From: a virus
Length of the DNA: 41,202 nucleotides
Virus record (IMG/VR): IMGVR_UViG_3300030106_000725
Location: 10,045 to 51,246 of that record
Strand: one strand, 5' to 3'
The first letter of the stretch is position 1; every line of letters starts with the position of its first letter. Below, piece by piece: positions 14,834 to 20,647 of the stretch. Below the pieces are notes generated by a model. It saw only the letters and a list, made by a program, of their open reading frames with translations, had not been told where the DNA came from and did not search any database. The position numbers and the translations under genes are program-made.

Positions 14834-15339
14834 TTATGTTCTATCGTCTGTGGGTCTTTATGGGTCTTTGTGGCTACTTTCATGCGTTTCTGTGCAAGGT
14901 TTTGAAATTCCTGTAGTTTTTCTAATATTTGCTCTCTTGTCATAGTGTCTGCCTGTTCATGTAGTACATGAGCCTTATTTACAAGCAATCCTGTCGCTTT
15001 TAATCTGAGTTCTTCAGCACGAATAGCTTCACCGAACTTACCACTTTCCCACGCTTCATTTCTAATCTTAAGCAGATCACGAACTGACTTCTCAATAGTT
15101 ACACCGAACCTAGACCGAGCCTCCTCACGCATTTCCTGATATCGTTCTTGCACCACTGGGTTACGCAACAAGCGAACAGCATCAACGCCTGGGTTTGCAT
15201 ATCCCGCAGATCGTGCTGCAGAAGTTTGTGTCATGTCTTTGTGCATGAAGTTATCCAAAAAAGCCTGTTGTTTATCTGTTAATCTTTTTTGACCAGATAG
15301 CCTTTGCTCCCTAGATAGATCTTCTCCTACTCTTGGCAT
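14812..15339 (-). CDS. terS: Terminase small subunit
   Basis: 175 aa. Residues about 20-75 match the Terminase_2 pattern: LTDKQQAFLDNFMHKDMTQT, then SAARSAGYANPGVDAVRLLR and NPVVQERYQEM, a helix-turn-helix that recognises the packaging site. The remainder is helical (oligomerisation) with a basic tail. AAGGAG lies five bases before the ATG. It is separated from the large subunit by about 5 kb and flanked on both sides by repeat-rich DNA, plausible sites for its binding. Confidence 0.9.
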   Translation of the reverse strand: MPRVGEDLSREQRLSGQKRLTDKQQAFLDNFMHKDMTQTSAARSAGYANPGVDAVRLLRNPVVQERYQEMREEARSRFGVTIEKSVRDLLKIRNEAWESGKFGEAIRAEELRLKATGLLVNKAHVLHEQADTMTREQILEKLQEFQNLAQKRMKVATKTHKDPQTIEHNSVKPTK

Positions 15340-15591
15340 AAGTTCTCCTTTTTTGCTAACAATATATATAGGGTATGGGGTGGGTTACTTACCACCCCCC
15401 TATACCCCCTATAGGGGGGGAAGTTCGGTAAGTTGGTAAGTACTAATAAAATCAATGACTTACAAGCTAAAATTAACTTGCAATGATAAAAAGTAAGTTC
15501 GGTAAGTTGATTTAATTTATCTAATATTATCAATGACTTATAACTTCCCTCTGTTTTTACTTACCAAGTAAGTTGGTAAGTGGTAAGTAAA
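15340..15591. repeat. Iteron-like repeats and G/C hairpin upstream of terS
   Basis: AAGTTCGGTAAGTTG occurs identically at 15421-15435 and 15495-15509. GTAAGTTGGTAAGT occurs at 15428-15441 and 15568-15581. ATCAATGACTTA occurs at 15451-15462 and 15529-15540. TTACTTACCA occurs at 15385-15394 and 15557-15566. The spacing is about 75 bases. Near the gene is an imperfect hairpin (15366-15413) and the palindrome CCCCCTATAGGGGG (15405-15418). No gene is supported here. Candidate origin or packaging site. Confidence 0.65.
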
Positions 15592-15909
15592 TTACTCATA
15601 AATCACCAGTACATTATGGAAATCTGTACGTTTAAACCACGAGCCATTATCGGTACATTCATAGCCTAAATCACGCATTGCTCCCCATGTTTGAACCCAA
15701 CAATAATGACAATCATCATCGCCTAATCCTGCACGTTTATAACAATTCTGTTTATGATTAATATCTAGTTTAATTTTTTGTGTAAGACCCATCTCTACTG
15801 CACAACCAAGACAGATTGTTCGTTTATTGACAATCAGTTCTCGGTTACGCAGAATATTCTCGTTGCACTTTGTGCAACGAACTCTAGGAAAGTTTTTAAC
15901 TTTAGCCAT
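15592..15909 (-). CDS. Zinc-ribbon protein, 105 aa
   Basis: An N-terminal ribbon has CTKC (about 12-15) and CLGC (about 33-36), and a second Cys group lies in CYKRAGLGDDDCHYCW (about 56-71). Basic N-terminus, beta-type C-terminus. Probably binds zinc and perhaps nucleic acid or a protein. It starts at the TAATG overlap with the cyclotransferase-like gene, so the two are translationally coupled. Specific function unknown. Confidence 0.75.
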   Translation of the reverse strand: MAKVKNFPRVRCTKCNENILRNRELIVNKRTICLGCAVEMGLTQKIKLDINHKQNCYKRAGLGDDDCHYCWVQTWGAMRDLGYECTDNGSWFKRTDFHNVLVIYE

Positions 15910-16364
15910 TATGACCCCACTTTCCTTGCTAGATTAACTTTGAGTTCTTGAGCTTCTTCAGCTTCACGAACTGCCCAGCACAAATAGTCTTTATCCATAC
16001 CAAAGTCCTCATAACCTTGTGCAATACAATTGTAATAATGAGCTGGTGGAACACCAAACCCTTTTCTACGCATAACGTAGAACATACACTTTCCTCTTGC
16101 ACCTGGAATATCAAGGTCTTTGACATAAATCTTTTTATACAAATATGGGAAACCCTCGAATCTATCTAAGGCCTTCTCACACTCATCTGTAATCTTCCAT
16201 AAGCCAATAGGCACTTCTGCACCCTTGCACTCAATGATGTCTGCAACACCATTGAATACAAGCTTATAGTCCTTAAGCATAAAACTAATCATAGGCTTTG
16301 CTTGTGGACAACGCACTTCCATGTTGGACATATTTAGATTCGCACCATATGCACCATATAACAT
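15909..16364 (-). CDS. Gamma-glutamylcyclotransferase-like (AIG2/GGCT) protein
   Basis: 151 aa from ATG 16364 (TAATG overlap, GGAGAGG upstream). It opens MLYGAYGANLN, the YGxNL substrate loop of the family, and later has ALDRFEGFPYLYKK, which supplies the expected catalytic Glu and the P-x-x-Y-x-K motif. The barrel strands are completed by KCMFYVMRR and PPAHYYNCIAQGYEDFG. Family members release 5-oxoproline from gamma-glutamyl amines; in phages they have been noted with amidoligases, and one is encoded 2.6 kb away. The substrate is unknown. Confidence 0.85.
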   Translation of the reverse strand: MLYGAYGANLNMSNMEVRCPQAKPMISFMLKDYKLVFNGVADIIECKGAEVPIGLWKITDECEKALDRFEGFPYLYKKIYVKDLDIPGARGKCMFYVMRRKGFGVPPAHYYNCIAQGYEDFGMDKDYLCWAVREAEEAQELKVNLARKVGS

Positions 16365-16702
16365 TATTGCCTCTCCACAAATTCTTCTGTGATACCTTTG
16401 CAAATGTTAATAGCAATAGTGTTGGCATCTTTAAGAGTCATCTTGCCACTTTGCAATTGATTATGTAAATCAGTAATACCCTCATGCAATTCACCAACAA
16501 GATTTTCTTCTTGATGTTTGTTATACTGGTGTTGTGCATAAAAAGTTCTAATATTACTAATATTATTATAATGCTTTTTTAACTCTTCTTTGATTGATTG
16601 ATCACTAGTGTTAGCAATCTCTTGGTCTAACCAGTTTTCCATATCACCTAATTTAATATCTTCGGCTTGATCTGAAAACATACTAAGTTTCTTCATATTC
16701 AT
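16364..16702 (-). CDS. Helical phage protein, 112 aa, first gene of the P16.75 operon
   Basis: I place the start at ATG 16702 (AAAAGGAG, eight-base spacing) rather than at an upstream ATG that would lie inside the promoter. The product is largely helical and Gln/Asn/His-rich with no Cys cluster or membrane segment. No family recognised. It is followed directly by the cyclotransferase-like gene (TAATG) and may work with it. Confidence 0.65.
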   Translation of the reverse strand: MNMKKLSMFSDQAEDIKLGDMENWLDQEIANTSDQSIKEELKKHYNNISNIRTFYAQHQYNKHQEENLVGELHEGITDLHNQLQSGKMTLKDANTIAINICKGITEEFVERQ

Positions 16703-16731
16703 AACATACTCTCCTTTTGTTAAAAATGTTA

Positions 16732-16767
16732 TACTATATATATAAGCACTCATTACCTATATGTCAA
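16732..16767 (-). promoter_or_regulatory. Promoter P16.75 with operator
   Basis: -35 TTGACA (16762-16767), 17-base spacer, -10 TATATA (16739-16744). Plus-strand operator TAAGCACTCATTACCTA (16743-16759). The -35 lies in the last codons of the methyltransferase gene. It drives the 112-aa, cyclotransferase-like and zinc-ribbon genes and possibly terS. Confidence 0.85.
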
Positions 16768-18004
16768 ACAATTTTAACTGTGGTTTTATATTTTTTATTC
16801 TGGCTTTGGCGATTTCGTAGTATTCTTCTTCTTTTTCTATGCCAATGAACCTAAAATCTTCTTCTCTTGCACCCATGCCAGTTGATCCACTACCCATAAA
16901 CGGATCGAGAACAAGCCCTCCTTTAGGCGTTACCAGGCGAACAAGGTATCTCATAAGCTCCACTGGTTTAACTGTTGGGTGTGTGTTCGCTTTTATCTCA
17001 CCACCTAGTCCAGATTTACGCTCATCTTTTGATGTCTTTGCACAATAAAAATACCGAGAAGCGTTACCATGATCTCCGTAAGCTGGCATGAATTGTTCGG
17101 TGTCATTGAGTTCACCAGACCAAATCCCCTTGTGTGTTCGTTGTCTACTGACCTCTGTGCTGACAGTCTTTGGAAATATATCTTGTACTTGTTCGCTTCC
17201 GTCGTGCATTACATTACTAGGCCAACGACCTCTTGGGTCTGCATCTGCGTACTCCGATCCCTCCGACTTCATACCACTATTATCATCAGTCCATACGCCA
17301 TCTGTTGACCTAGCTTGGCGAACAACTTTTTTTCGTTTAGCGTTAGATGTCTGACCAAATGATAGCTTGTCCACACCGATTGCTTTTTTACTTTGTTCGC
17401 CTTGATCACGGAAGTCTGGCATTGTGTTTGGGTGCTTTACCTCGCCTTGTATCCGAGACTCGTCAATGTTTATTGCACCAGTCCGATGCTTCATCACGTT
17501 GTCCGACACCGACTTCTCCGACAAGGGCTTTCTTGCTAACACCATTGGTTCATGTGCTGGCTTTAAGGCAGTACCCCAACCATCACCGACTTTGTGGCTT
17601 TTAGGAAACCCGCTACCATACAACCAAATACATTGGTCTCTGATTTCAAACCCAGCATCTTCTATGGCACATGCCATTCTATGGTATGTTCGTGATCCAC
17701 TAAACGCTATCAAATGACCACCTGGTTTTAACAACTCATAACATTTACGCCATGTGTCTGCTTGGAAAGCTATATCGCCACCATCCCACTCCTTACCCAT
17801 AAAACCTTTTGACGCTCTAGCAAAAGCTCCGTCTGTACCGAACTGAGCTGGTGCTGAATCTTCTTTACTGAACCTTTTGACTATTGATGTAAGGTGATAC
17901 GGAGGATCAGTTACCACGCTATCAACCGAACATTTATCTATTGTATCCATGACTTCTAAACAGTCGCCATTATATACTGTGCTACCTTCTATTATTACTT
18001 CCAT
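16757..18004 (-). CDS. DNA amino-methyltransferase (N6-adenine or N4-cytosine), beta-class order
   Basis: 415 aa. The catalytic motif TDPPYHLTS (motif IV) is at about 37-45 and the AdoMet-binding motif VLDPFMGSGSTGMGA (motif I) near 365-379, an order typical of N6_N4_Mtase enzymes such as CcrM-like proteins. HPTVKPVELMRYLV precedes motif I, as expected. The long middle (about 150-330) is the probable target-recognition region. It would methylate phage DNA and protect it from host restriction. Base composition is visibly more GC-rich than neighbours, suggesting recent acquisition. No cognate nuclease seen. Confidence 0.92.
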   Translation of the reverse strand: MEVIIEGSTVYNGDCLEVMDTIDKCSVDSVVTDPPYHLTSIVKRFSKEDSAPAQFGTDGAFARASKGFMGKEWDGGDIAFQADTWRKCYELLKPGGHLIAFSGSRTYHRMACAIEDAGFEIRDQCIWLYGSGFPKSHKVGDGWGTALKPAHEPMVLARKPLSEKSVSDNVMKHRTGAINIDESRIQGEVKHPNTMPDFRDQGEQSKKAIGVDKLSFGQTSNAKRKKVVRQARSTDGVWTDDNSGMKSEGSEYADADPRGRWPSNVMHDGSEQVQDIFPKTVSTEVSRQRTHKGIWSGELNDTEQFMPAYGDHGNASRYFYCAKTSKDERKSGLGGEIKANTHPTVKPVELMRYLVRLVTPKGGLVLDPFMGSGSTGMGAREEDFRFIGIEKEEEYYEIAKARIKNIKPQLKLFDI

Positions 18005-18308
18005 TTAATGTCCTATAAACCATTTCTATTCCGAGCTTTTCTGCCACTTCAATGCCCTTTTTCATGCCATCTGATATACCTTTATCTATATAAACTGCCA
18101 TAAGATCTGCGTGTTTATACCAGTTAAAAGCTCTTTCCATGCCCATTGTTCTTTGTTTTTTGATCGCATCATCTAAGACTTGCGTATAAAGTAAATGCGA
18201 GGCAAATGGTGACTCGCCTCGCATTAATGAATCAAACATACACTTTTTAGCGTATGCTAAGTTTTGTTTTACCTTACCTTTATAAGGCGATTCTATGATT
18301 ACCAACAT
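17982..18308 (-). CDS. DUF7768-type protein, nucleoside deoxyribosyltransferase-like fold
   Basis: 108 aa. VIIESPYKGKVKQNLAYAKK at the start, then RGESPFASHLLYTQVLDD and YIDKGISDGMKKGIEVAEKL. These match a small phage and bacterial family with a predicted nucleoside 2-deoxyribosyltransferase-like Rossmann fold. The SPY...N..YA and G-S-GM blocks would line a nucleotide pocket. It overlaps the methyltransferase by 23 bases. Activity is unproven; nucleotide metabolism or base modification is plausible from context. Confidence 0.8.
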   Translation of the reverse strand: MLVIIESPYKGKVKQNLAYAKKCMFDSLMRGESPFASHLLYTQVLDDAIKKQRTMGMERAFNWYKHADLMAVYIDKGISDGMKKGIEVAEKLGIEMVYRTLNGSNNRR

Positions 18309-18538
18309 TAAGCAGCCTTAAGACAACTAGCTTGTACGTTGTAATCATCTGGCTTATCACCGAACTCATCTCTAAGCCGACCTAAAACCAGTCTTTTGCT
18401 ATTGTTTATATCTGCCCTACACTCTTCAAGGGTTCTATATTCAACCTTGCTGATGTGCCACATACAATTGGTTTTACCACCCATGTATCTTGAGCCTTCA
18501 ACCCAAACAACGCAAATCATTAGAAACATTTTAACCAT
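18308..18538 (-). CDS. Small protein with hydrophobic N-terminus, up to 76 aa
   Basis: The N-terminus MVKMFLMICVVWVEGS looks like a short signal or anchor. The rest is polar with an EYRTLEECRADIN segment and a Cys near the end. Similar small secreted-like proteins recur in phages. Three in-frame ATGs compete (18538, 18529, 18520); the last forms a TAATG overlap with the 36-aa microgene stop, the coupling style used elsewhere here. Function unknown. Confidence 0.65.
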   Translation of the reverse strand: MVKMFLMICVVWVEGSRYMGGKTNCMWHISKVEYRTLEECRADINNSKRLVLGRLRDEFGDKPDDYNVQASCLKAA

Positions 18539-18630
18539 TCAACAAACTTTCTGTAGTACCTTACTAAAGCACTTGGCTTTTTGTGAATTGTTGTTTTATG
18601 AATATGTAATTTCAAGTATTTAGTATTCAT
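18520..18630 (-). CDS. Microgene, 36 aa
   Basis: AAGGAGGAG lies six bases before the ATG at 18630, inside the end of the upstream gene: a strong ribosome site. The product is basic (MNTKYLKLHIHKTTIHKKPS then a helical RYYRKFVEWLKCF end). The stop TAA overlaps an ATG of the next gene. Size prevents family recognition. Confidence 0.6.
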   Translation of the reverse strand: MNTKYLKLHIHKTTIHKKPSALVRYYRKFVEWLKCF

Positions 18631-18796
18631 ATTGCTCCTCCTTCTTAATTAGATCACAAACATACTCATGCCCGTGTTCGCCATATTGTTTCTTAACTAA
18701 GACTAAGGCTTGATCGTTTGTTAGTCCATCATCTGTTAATAATGCACCGAAATATTCCTCAACTTCAATAAGAAAGTTATTTTGATACGCTGTCAT
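18620..18796 (-). CDS. Small acidic phage protein, 58 aa
   Basis: I choose ATG 18796 (MTAYQNNFLIEVEEYFGALL) because GGGAGAGAG lies just upstream; an earlier ATG at 18829 would overlap the zinc-knuckle microgene more deeply. The product is helical and acidic, ending KKEEQYEY. No domain recognised. It is embedded in a chain of four overlapping small genes. Confidence 0.65.
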   Translation of the reverse strand: MTAYQNNFLIEVEEYFGALLTDDGLTNDQALVLVKKQYGEHGHEYVCDLIKKEEQYEY

Positions 18797-18905
18797 TAGC
18801 TCTCTCCCTTCTCTCTTCTTTACACTCATCGCAGATGTCTAATGGATAAGGTGGTTCTTCAGCCCAAAACATTTCGTTACAATCTAAACATTCATACTCG
18901 CCCAT
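18777..18905 (-). CDS. Zinc-knuckle microprotein, 42 aa
   Basis: CLDC near residue 6 and CDEC near residue 25 give a compact CxxC...CxxC zinc-ribbon pattern, followed by a charged helix (KEERRERAND). AAAGGAG lies seven bases before the ATG. Such small ribbons often bind host polymerase or nuclease partners in phages, but no target is known here. Confidence 0.7.
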   Translation of the reverse strand: MGEYECLDCNEMFWAEEPPYPLDICDECKEERRERANDSVSK

Positions 18906-18906
18906 T

Positions 18907-20211
18907 TTACTCTCCTTTTGCTTTTTGTAAGTTATAGTCGTTAATTTTAGAGCCTAACTCTTTACTGCCAGCCTCACATTGGTCAATCCAAACTCTTTTC
19001 GTAATATTACCTTTTGCATCACGATAGCGTCTCCAATGACCTCTTCTCATGTGCCATCTCTTTGGCGATCCATGACCAGTAAAAATCTTTTCATATACAA
19101 CTCTGCCTTTAGGCTTTGGCAAATCAATATTGATAAGATTATATTCATTAAGTGGTACACGTTTTCCATATCTAACGTGTGTAATTTTATTTTTTGCAGG
19201 TTGTTGTTTTTGTTGAACGATGAGATCATAATTAAGCAATGATAGGACACTAACAATAAATCTCATATCTCCACCTTGCAATAAAGCTAAATGTGTCCTT
19301 GCAATATCTGACATTGTTTGTTGAACATAACCATTTTTAACTTCATCTTTGGCAGCAATCCACTCCATACTGCTTGAATGAGTAGTATTAAATCGTGAAT
19401 AAATTTCATTCATTACTTTATAATCTTCTACATTGCCATCAAGTGGAGTGGCTTTCCAATAATCTTCATTGTTATTATACTCACCAAAATATTTTAAAAC
19501 GTAAGGATGACCAACTAATTTAACTGCACTACTTACTTGCTCTTTAATCCAAAAATTTTTATCTAACCTAGGTTTAACGTATTCATCACCAAAATTATTT
19601 TCTTTAACAATGGTGTTTAAAAAATGTTGGTACATACGATCATGGTTAGTGTATTCATCGTTAACAATACAATTAGACATAGGAGACATGATCCATTTTC
19701 CTTCTTTTTCTCCGTCTAATTTAGGTAATAAACACCACATTTCGTAAGTAGTGATTGAATCGCCAAAAGTAAGTCTACCATTAACATCTGATTCTCTTTC
19801 ATGAATATGATAACCAATACGATCCATATGATCTTTTGGTGGCTCAATCTTATCTTTATATTGAGGTAAATGCTTATGATACAATTTAGTCATTGCATGA
19901 ACACGATAATGCTCATCCCATTCGATAAACATATTTTTAAATGGTGGGATAGCACCCTTAATCATTTCATTCAAAACATATGGTCTTGATAATGATGCCT
20001 CAATGGCATGATCAATGAGATCATTACTGATAACAAACTTCTGTGCATTAACCAGTTTAACTTGCAATTTTCTGATTGCTGCCTCGGCATAAGAATGTTG
20101 ATGATAACCCATGATGGTTCTCTTTGGTTGCGACATAGCACCAATGATTTCACTTGCCATCAATGGTTTATTAACAAACTCATCTTTTACAAATTTTTCA
20201 AACTTTGACAT
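18907..20211 (-). CDS. Unknown 434-aa phage protein with a basic C-terminal GHWRRY motif
   Basis: Mostly helical, rich in Tyr, His, Met and Lys. No nucleotide-binding or nuclease motif is visible. Residues about 385-420 (MRRGHWRRYRDAKG, then KRVWIDQCEAGSKELG) match a C-terminal block seen in otherwise unrelated phage early proteins. GAGGAATT precedes the ATG. It is driven by its own TTGACT-17-TATACT promoter and perhaps by read-through from 20.39 kb. An early host-takeover role would fit the position but is inference. Confidence 0.7.
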   Translation of the reverse strand: MSKFEKFVKDEFVNKPLMASEIIGAMSQPKRTIMGYHQHSYAEAAIRKLQVKLVNAQKFVISNDLIDHAIEASLSRPYVLNEMIKGAIPPFKNMFIEWDEHYRVHAMTKLYHKHLPQYKDKIEPPKDHMDRIGYHIHERESDVNGRLTFGDSITTYEMWCLLPKLDGEKEGKWIMSPMSNCIVNDEYTNHDRMYQHFLNTIVKENNFGDEYVKPRLDKNFWIKEQVSSAVKLVGHPYVLKYFGEYNNNEDYWKATPLDGNVEDYKVMNEIYSRFNTTHSSSMEWIAAKDEVKNGYVQQTMSDIARTHLALLQGGDMRFIVSVLSLLNYDLIVQQKQQPAKNKITHVRYGKRVPLNEYNLINIDLPKPKGRVVYEKIFTGHGSPKRWHMRRGHWRRYRDAKGNITKRVWIDQCEAGSKELGSKINDYNLQKAKGE

Positions 20212-20224
20212 AATAATTCCTCAT

Positions 20225-20260
20225 AATTGCTAGTATAGGATAGTTATTATAGGAAGTCAA
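20225..20260 (-). promoter_or_regulatory. Promoter of the 434-aa gene
   Basis: -35 TTGACT (20255-20260), 17-base spacer, -10 TATACT (20232-20237). The shared TAGGCA operator is absent; the spacer instead has two TATAGGA-like direct repeats seen on the plus strand. A second TTGACA with a short spacer lies just upstream. Confidence 0.75.
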
Positions 20261-20275
20261 TGCCAATGTCAAGAC

Positions 20276-20311
20276 AAAAAAAAAGACCCAGTTTTAAGCC
20301 AGGTCTTTTTT
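20276..20311. terminator. Bidirectional terminator between two promoters
   Basis: Seven-pair stem GACCCAG / CCAGGTC (with wobble pairs), with nine A on one side and six T on the other. On the minus strand it ends in nine U, about 85 bases downstream of the 20.39-kb promoter. Confidence 0.8.
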
Positions 20312-20361
20312 AAACAAACATTTTTAAAACAAAAGGGTAATCTGACGATTACTATCTTTAT
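20276..20361 (-). ncRNA. Candidate small RNA, about 85 nt
   Basis: A TTGACA-17-TATATA promoter (20368-20396) is followed within about 85 bases by a strong terminator. No frame of useful length lies between and a separate promoter serves the downstream gene. The body is A/T-rich with no recognised family. It could instead be the attenuated leader of the 434-aa gene. Confidence 0.45.
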
Positions 20362-20400
20362 ATGCTATATATAATTACAATAGGCACTCATGTCAACCTA
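20361..20400 (-). promoter_or_regulatory. Promoter P20.39 with variant operator
   Basis: -35 TTGACA (20391-20396), 17-base spacer, -10 TATATA (20368-20373). The plus-strand element TAGGCACTCATGTCAACCTA (20381-20400) resembles the shared operator with three extra bases and overlaps the -35 instead of the -10. Confidence 0.75.
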
Positions 20401-20647
20401 AATCATCTAAAATACTTCTACCAAACACGTGAGTGCTTGTTTTGTACACTTTGCCATATTCTATTTCTTTTAGTGCACGGGGGTCATCTTCAAAGAGCTG
20501 TTCATCTGGACAATGTTGTGATCCAATATTAATGTTCTTTTTTTCTCTAAACAATAGTCTACGTTTCTTGCATCTATTACATAAAGTTTCTTTTTTATCT
20601 CGGACAAATCTATCACAATCAGCACATCTAGCGTATTTCTCTATCAT
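20393..20647 (-). CDS. Small zinc-binding protein, 84 aa
   Basis: Start at ATG 20647 with AAGGAGG upstream. CADC (about 8-11) and CNRC (about 23-26) form a treble-clef or ribbon-like zinc site in a basic context (KKRRLLFREKK). The C-terminal half is acidic. It overlaps the end of the cytosine methyltransferase gene by 20 bases. It may bind nucleic acid or act as a small regulator; no named family. Confidence 0.75.
   Translation of the reverse strand: MIEKYARCADCDRFVRDKKETLCNRCKKRRLLFREKKNINIGSQHCPDEQLFEDDPRALKEIEYGKVYKTSTHVFGRSILDDLG

Noticed and set aside
15327-15533. 68-codon minus-strand frame before terS
   Set aside because: It runs through the iteron repeats and G/C hairpin, lacks a ribosome site and reads as a repeat translation.
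16839-17717. Several 69-97-codon plus-strand frames opposite the amino-methyltransferase
   Set aside because: They arise from the higher G+C content of that gene; Cys/Ser/Pro-rich text without start signals.
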